Shown: positions 30,307 through 32,250 of the stretch, one piece after another
Numbering within the stretch: the first letter of the stretch is position 1
How the letters are laid out: every line of letters begins with the position of its first letter
Assembly: GCA_039111635.1 (NCBI GenBank)
Contig: JBCAQO010000049.1
Location: 1 to 32,250 of the forward strand
Length of the DNA: 32,250 nucleotides
Direction: 5' to 3'
DNA from: Heterobasidion occidentale
Taxonomy: Eukaryota; Basidiomycota; Agaricomycetes; Russulales; Bondarzewiaceae
Program-made: the position numbers and the translations under genes
Notes under the pieces: generated by a model
Seen by the model: the letters and a program-made list of their open reading frames with translations, nothing else
Told to the model about the DNA's origin: nothing
Database searches by the model: none

Positions 30307-32250
30307 GAGTCGCTGTATAGTGTGATGGCGACTATAAAAATTTCCTGGACAGACAAAAGAACTGAAAGATTGGCTTAGTTTTCGCAAGTGAGCACTAAGA
30401 AAAGAACCAGTCCACTTACAAACGATATAATACTTGTCGCCGCTCACATAAGATTTGCTCATCTTGTCACAGACAACTGAAATTTGTGCGTACGGAAAGG
30501 AACGGCCGGAGCGTAATAATGCGTGGGGTGGGTAGCACTGATGGAGGGAGCAAAAAGAGTGGAAGCTTTTGAGCGAACCGGCTGAAGACGCGCTTGGGAA
30601 GAGAACAATGTAAGGCTCCGTCACTTTGTGAGTATGAATCATAAACGCCACGATCTCGCTCTGATGAAATGCCACACAACCCCGACATCACGTATGGTGA
30701 GACATTCATGCTGCTACCTGACAGCGCAATCTTGAAGTCAGCAGTATCTTCGAAACAGCCTTGCGCATTCTCGCGCATCTAGAAATCTCCATCGTCGTCG
30801 TCGTCGTCGTAAACTAATGGTCAAAGGCCATGCGGTGGCGGCAGCAGCTGAGTGGCGAGGGCAAACGATAGTGACTCGTCAAAACACCATCTGGAACAAC
30901 GAATTGCCGACGCACCTTGGCCATAGACTGCCTTCGAAGAGTGCTATCGTAAAAGTGTTGATTGTTCTAGGAGTCCCAGCACCTGTTTCCGACGGCGGAT
31001 GAGAGGTCATCATCAACATAGAGGAAAAACAGGGCCGTTTCGATATAGAATGCCATTTCGTAGGCACAAAGTTCTGCGGGAGAGAATCGCCCTCACGAAG
31101 GAGAAGTAGATACTGATGAAACAACGTGCCAAATAGAGCTCAAGAGGAGGTAAGTCTGCTGCGACCAGTCGACAGCACTGCAGCAGTCGACACGCTCGCC
31201 GCTAGCCCAGTTCAGCTCAGAGCGTCAGTTATCTGTCCAAGATATTGAGGTACATTCTATGGTCGCTCCTTCTAACTGCAGAAATTGACACCTGATGAAC
31301 TCGGCTTTCTTGAGCATCGGATAGCAGCAGAGTCCGTAGGCCATAGATGAAGTCGTCGATAGAAGCAGCCCCCTTAGCCATGCCGTTTCGAAGCAGTCTG
31401 TCAGCTTCTGTCGGTGAGATACTTGTCGCAATGAACGCTTTCGAAAGACTCGCGATGGAAGGCGAAGATTATGCTCGAAGGTCGTTGGGAAAAGAGGCAG
31501 TAGAGCTATAGAGCCTGGCACGTTCCATCGACGCGGCTGATATTCCCGCGGGCGGCTTTCTCACTCACTCCTACTTTTTGCACACGAGGGTTGTTTCAAG
31601 ATATCACCCACCCAAATGCTCAGCGCTCAGGAACAAAATTTCTCAGACCATGCAAGACGATTCTGCAGCTCTCTCCCTCACGTTTGCGGCTAGTTGAAAA
31701 ATCAGCATATCAATTCAATCGATTCGAAAACTGGCCCAAAACGACACCACGTCCTCCTGTGGGGCCAAGCTCCAGATAGGTTGAGGGAGGTCAATCGATC
31801 TGTTATACGAGTACATGGGCAGAGTACTTCTGGTTTTGTGGAGGGCATGGCAGGGTTAAGATGGGAAGCTCTTCGATCGACGATGGTTCCGCATCATGCA
31901 TAAGTACTTGAGTATCCATCTTGTCGATTCTGCCTGAACCTAGTACTGAACCCACACACTACAACCAGCGATGCGATTCTCATAATGCGCGAGCGTCACA
32001 ATCGTGTTCACCCCTAAGCCTTAGAATCCACAATACCTAGTATCACAGTGTGATGAACTTGAAAACAAGTCGGAGCAGACGGAGCAAACCGTCGATCGGT
32101 ATCATCACACGGGGAACGCGGCACGACAGAGATGGATCTCATGAATAGGTTGCTGTGTACGGTTGTCCAGTCACAAACAACGTCAGACAATTGCTCGTTA
32201 AGAGAGACGATATCTCTCGATCTGATTCTGAGACTATTCGAAGACAGCAC
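30307..32250. other. Mostly unresolved end region
   Basis: It includes the WSC-like minus segment at 30777-30560, a (TCG)n microsatellite at 30792-30810, a minus frame around 31080-30980 (CAYEMAFYIETALFFLYVDD) and a minus frame 32250-32014 open to the window edge. None could be assembled into a gene with consistent splicing. No repeat from the rest of the window was seen here. Confidence 0.4.

Noticed and set aside
30792..30810. (TCG)n run as part of an acidic protein on the minus strand
   Set aside because: Only six units and no consistent exon around it; simple microsatellite.

Overview
This is nuclear DNA of a filamentous basidiomycete, most likely an agaricomycete. The real genes are cut by many short GT-AG introns (about 49-60 nt). 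The window holds a Plavaka-type transposase, which is known mainly from Agaricomycotina, an OTT_1508-like deaminase gene, and long hypothetical proteins of the kind that are multiplied in agaricomycete genomes. There are no operons, Shine-Dalgarno sites or bacterial features. The region looks like a repeat-rich accessory compartment with both intact genes and gene relics. All identities come from reading the sequence; no database search was run.

Layout. 0-1 kb: a three-exon hypothetical gene. 2.0-2.6 kb (-): relic of a Sec14/CRAL-TRIO lipid-transfer protein. 3.8-5.1 kb (-) and 10.67-12.73 kb (+): two inverted copies of a composite repeat. Each copy is an array of a roughly 25-bp quasi-palindromic core attached to a decayed fragment of the ribonucleotide reductase small subunit gene (RNR2). 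Both RNR2 copies carry the same stop codon and the same 6-nt insertion. Between them lie gene A (5.7-9.0 kb, frameshifted inside a proline minisatellite) and gene C (9.4-10.5 kb). A third, short core array follows at 12.95-13.2 kb.

13.2-14.8 kb: an unidentified four-exon minus-strand gene (G) and a plus-strand relic (D). 15.0-16.1 kb: a GC-rich 129-bp tandem repeat. 16.3 kb: a tRNA-like relic with perfect A and B boxes. 16.8-19.6 kb: gene B, a large hypothetical gene with one frameshift. 19.9-22.2 kb (-): an apparently intact four-exon deaminase-like gene. 23.0-27.3 kb: a ten-exon Plavaka transposase with one single-base frameshift. 28.1-28.6 kb: a small four-exon gene with a 15-nt micro-exon. 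28.7-29.0 kb: a 90-bp tandem repeat. 29.6-30.3 kb (-): a small gene for a single-pass membrane protein. The last 2 kb is mostly unresolved.

The genes do not form an obvious pathway. The most notable structure is the inverted pair of core arrays with captured RNR2 sequence around genes A and C. It looks like an undescribed gene-capturing repeat element, or its remains.
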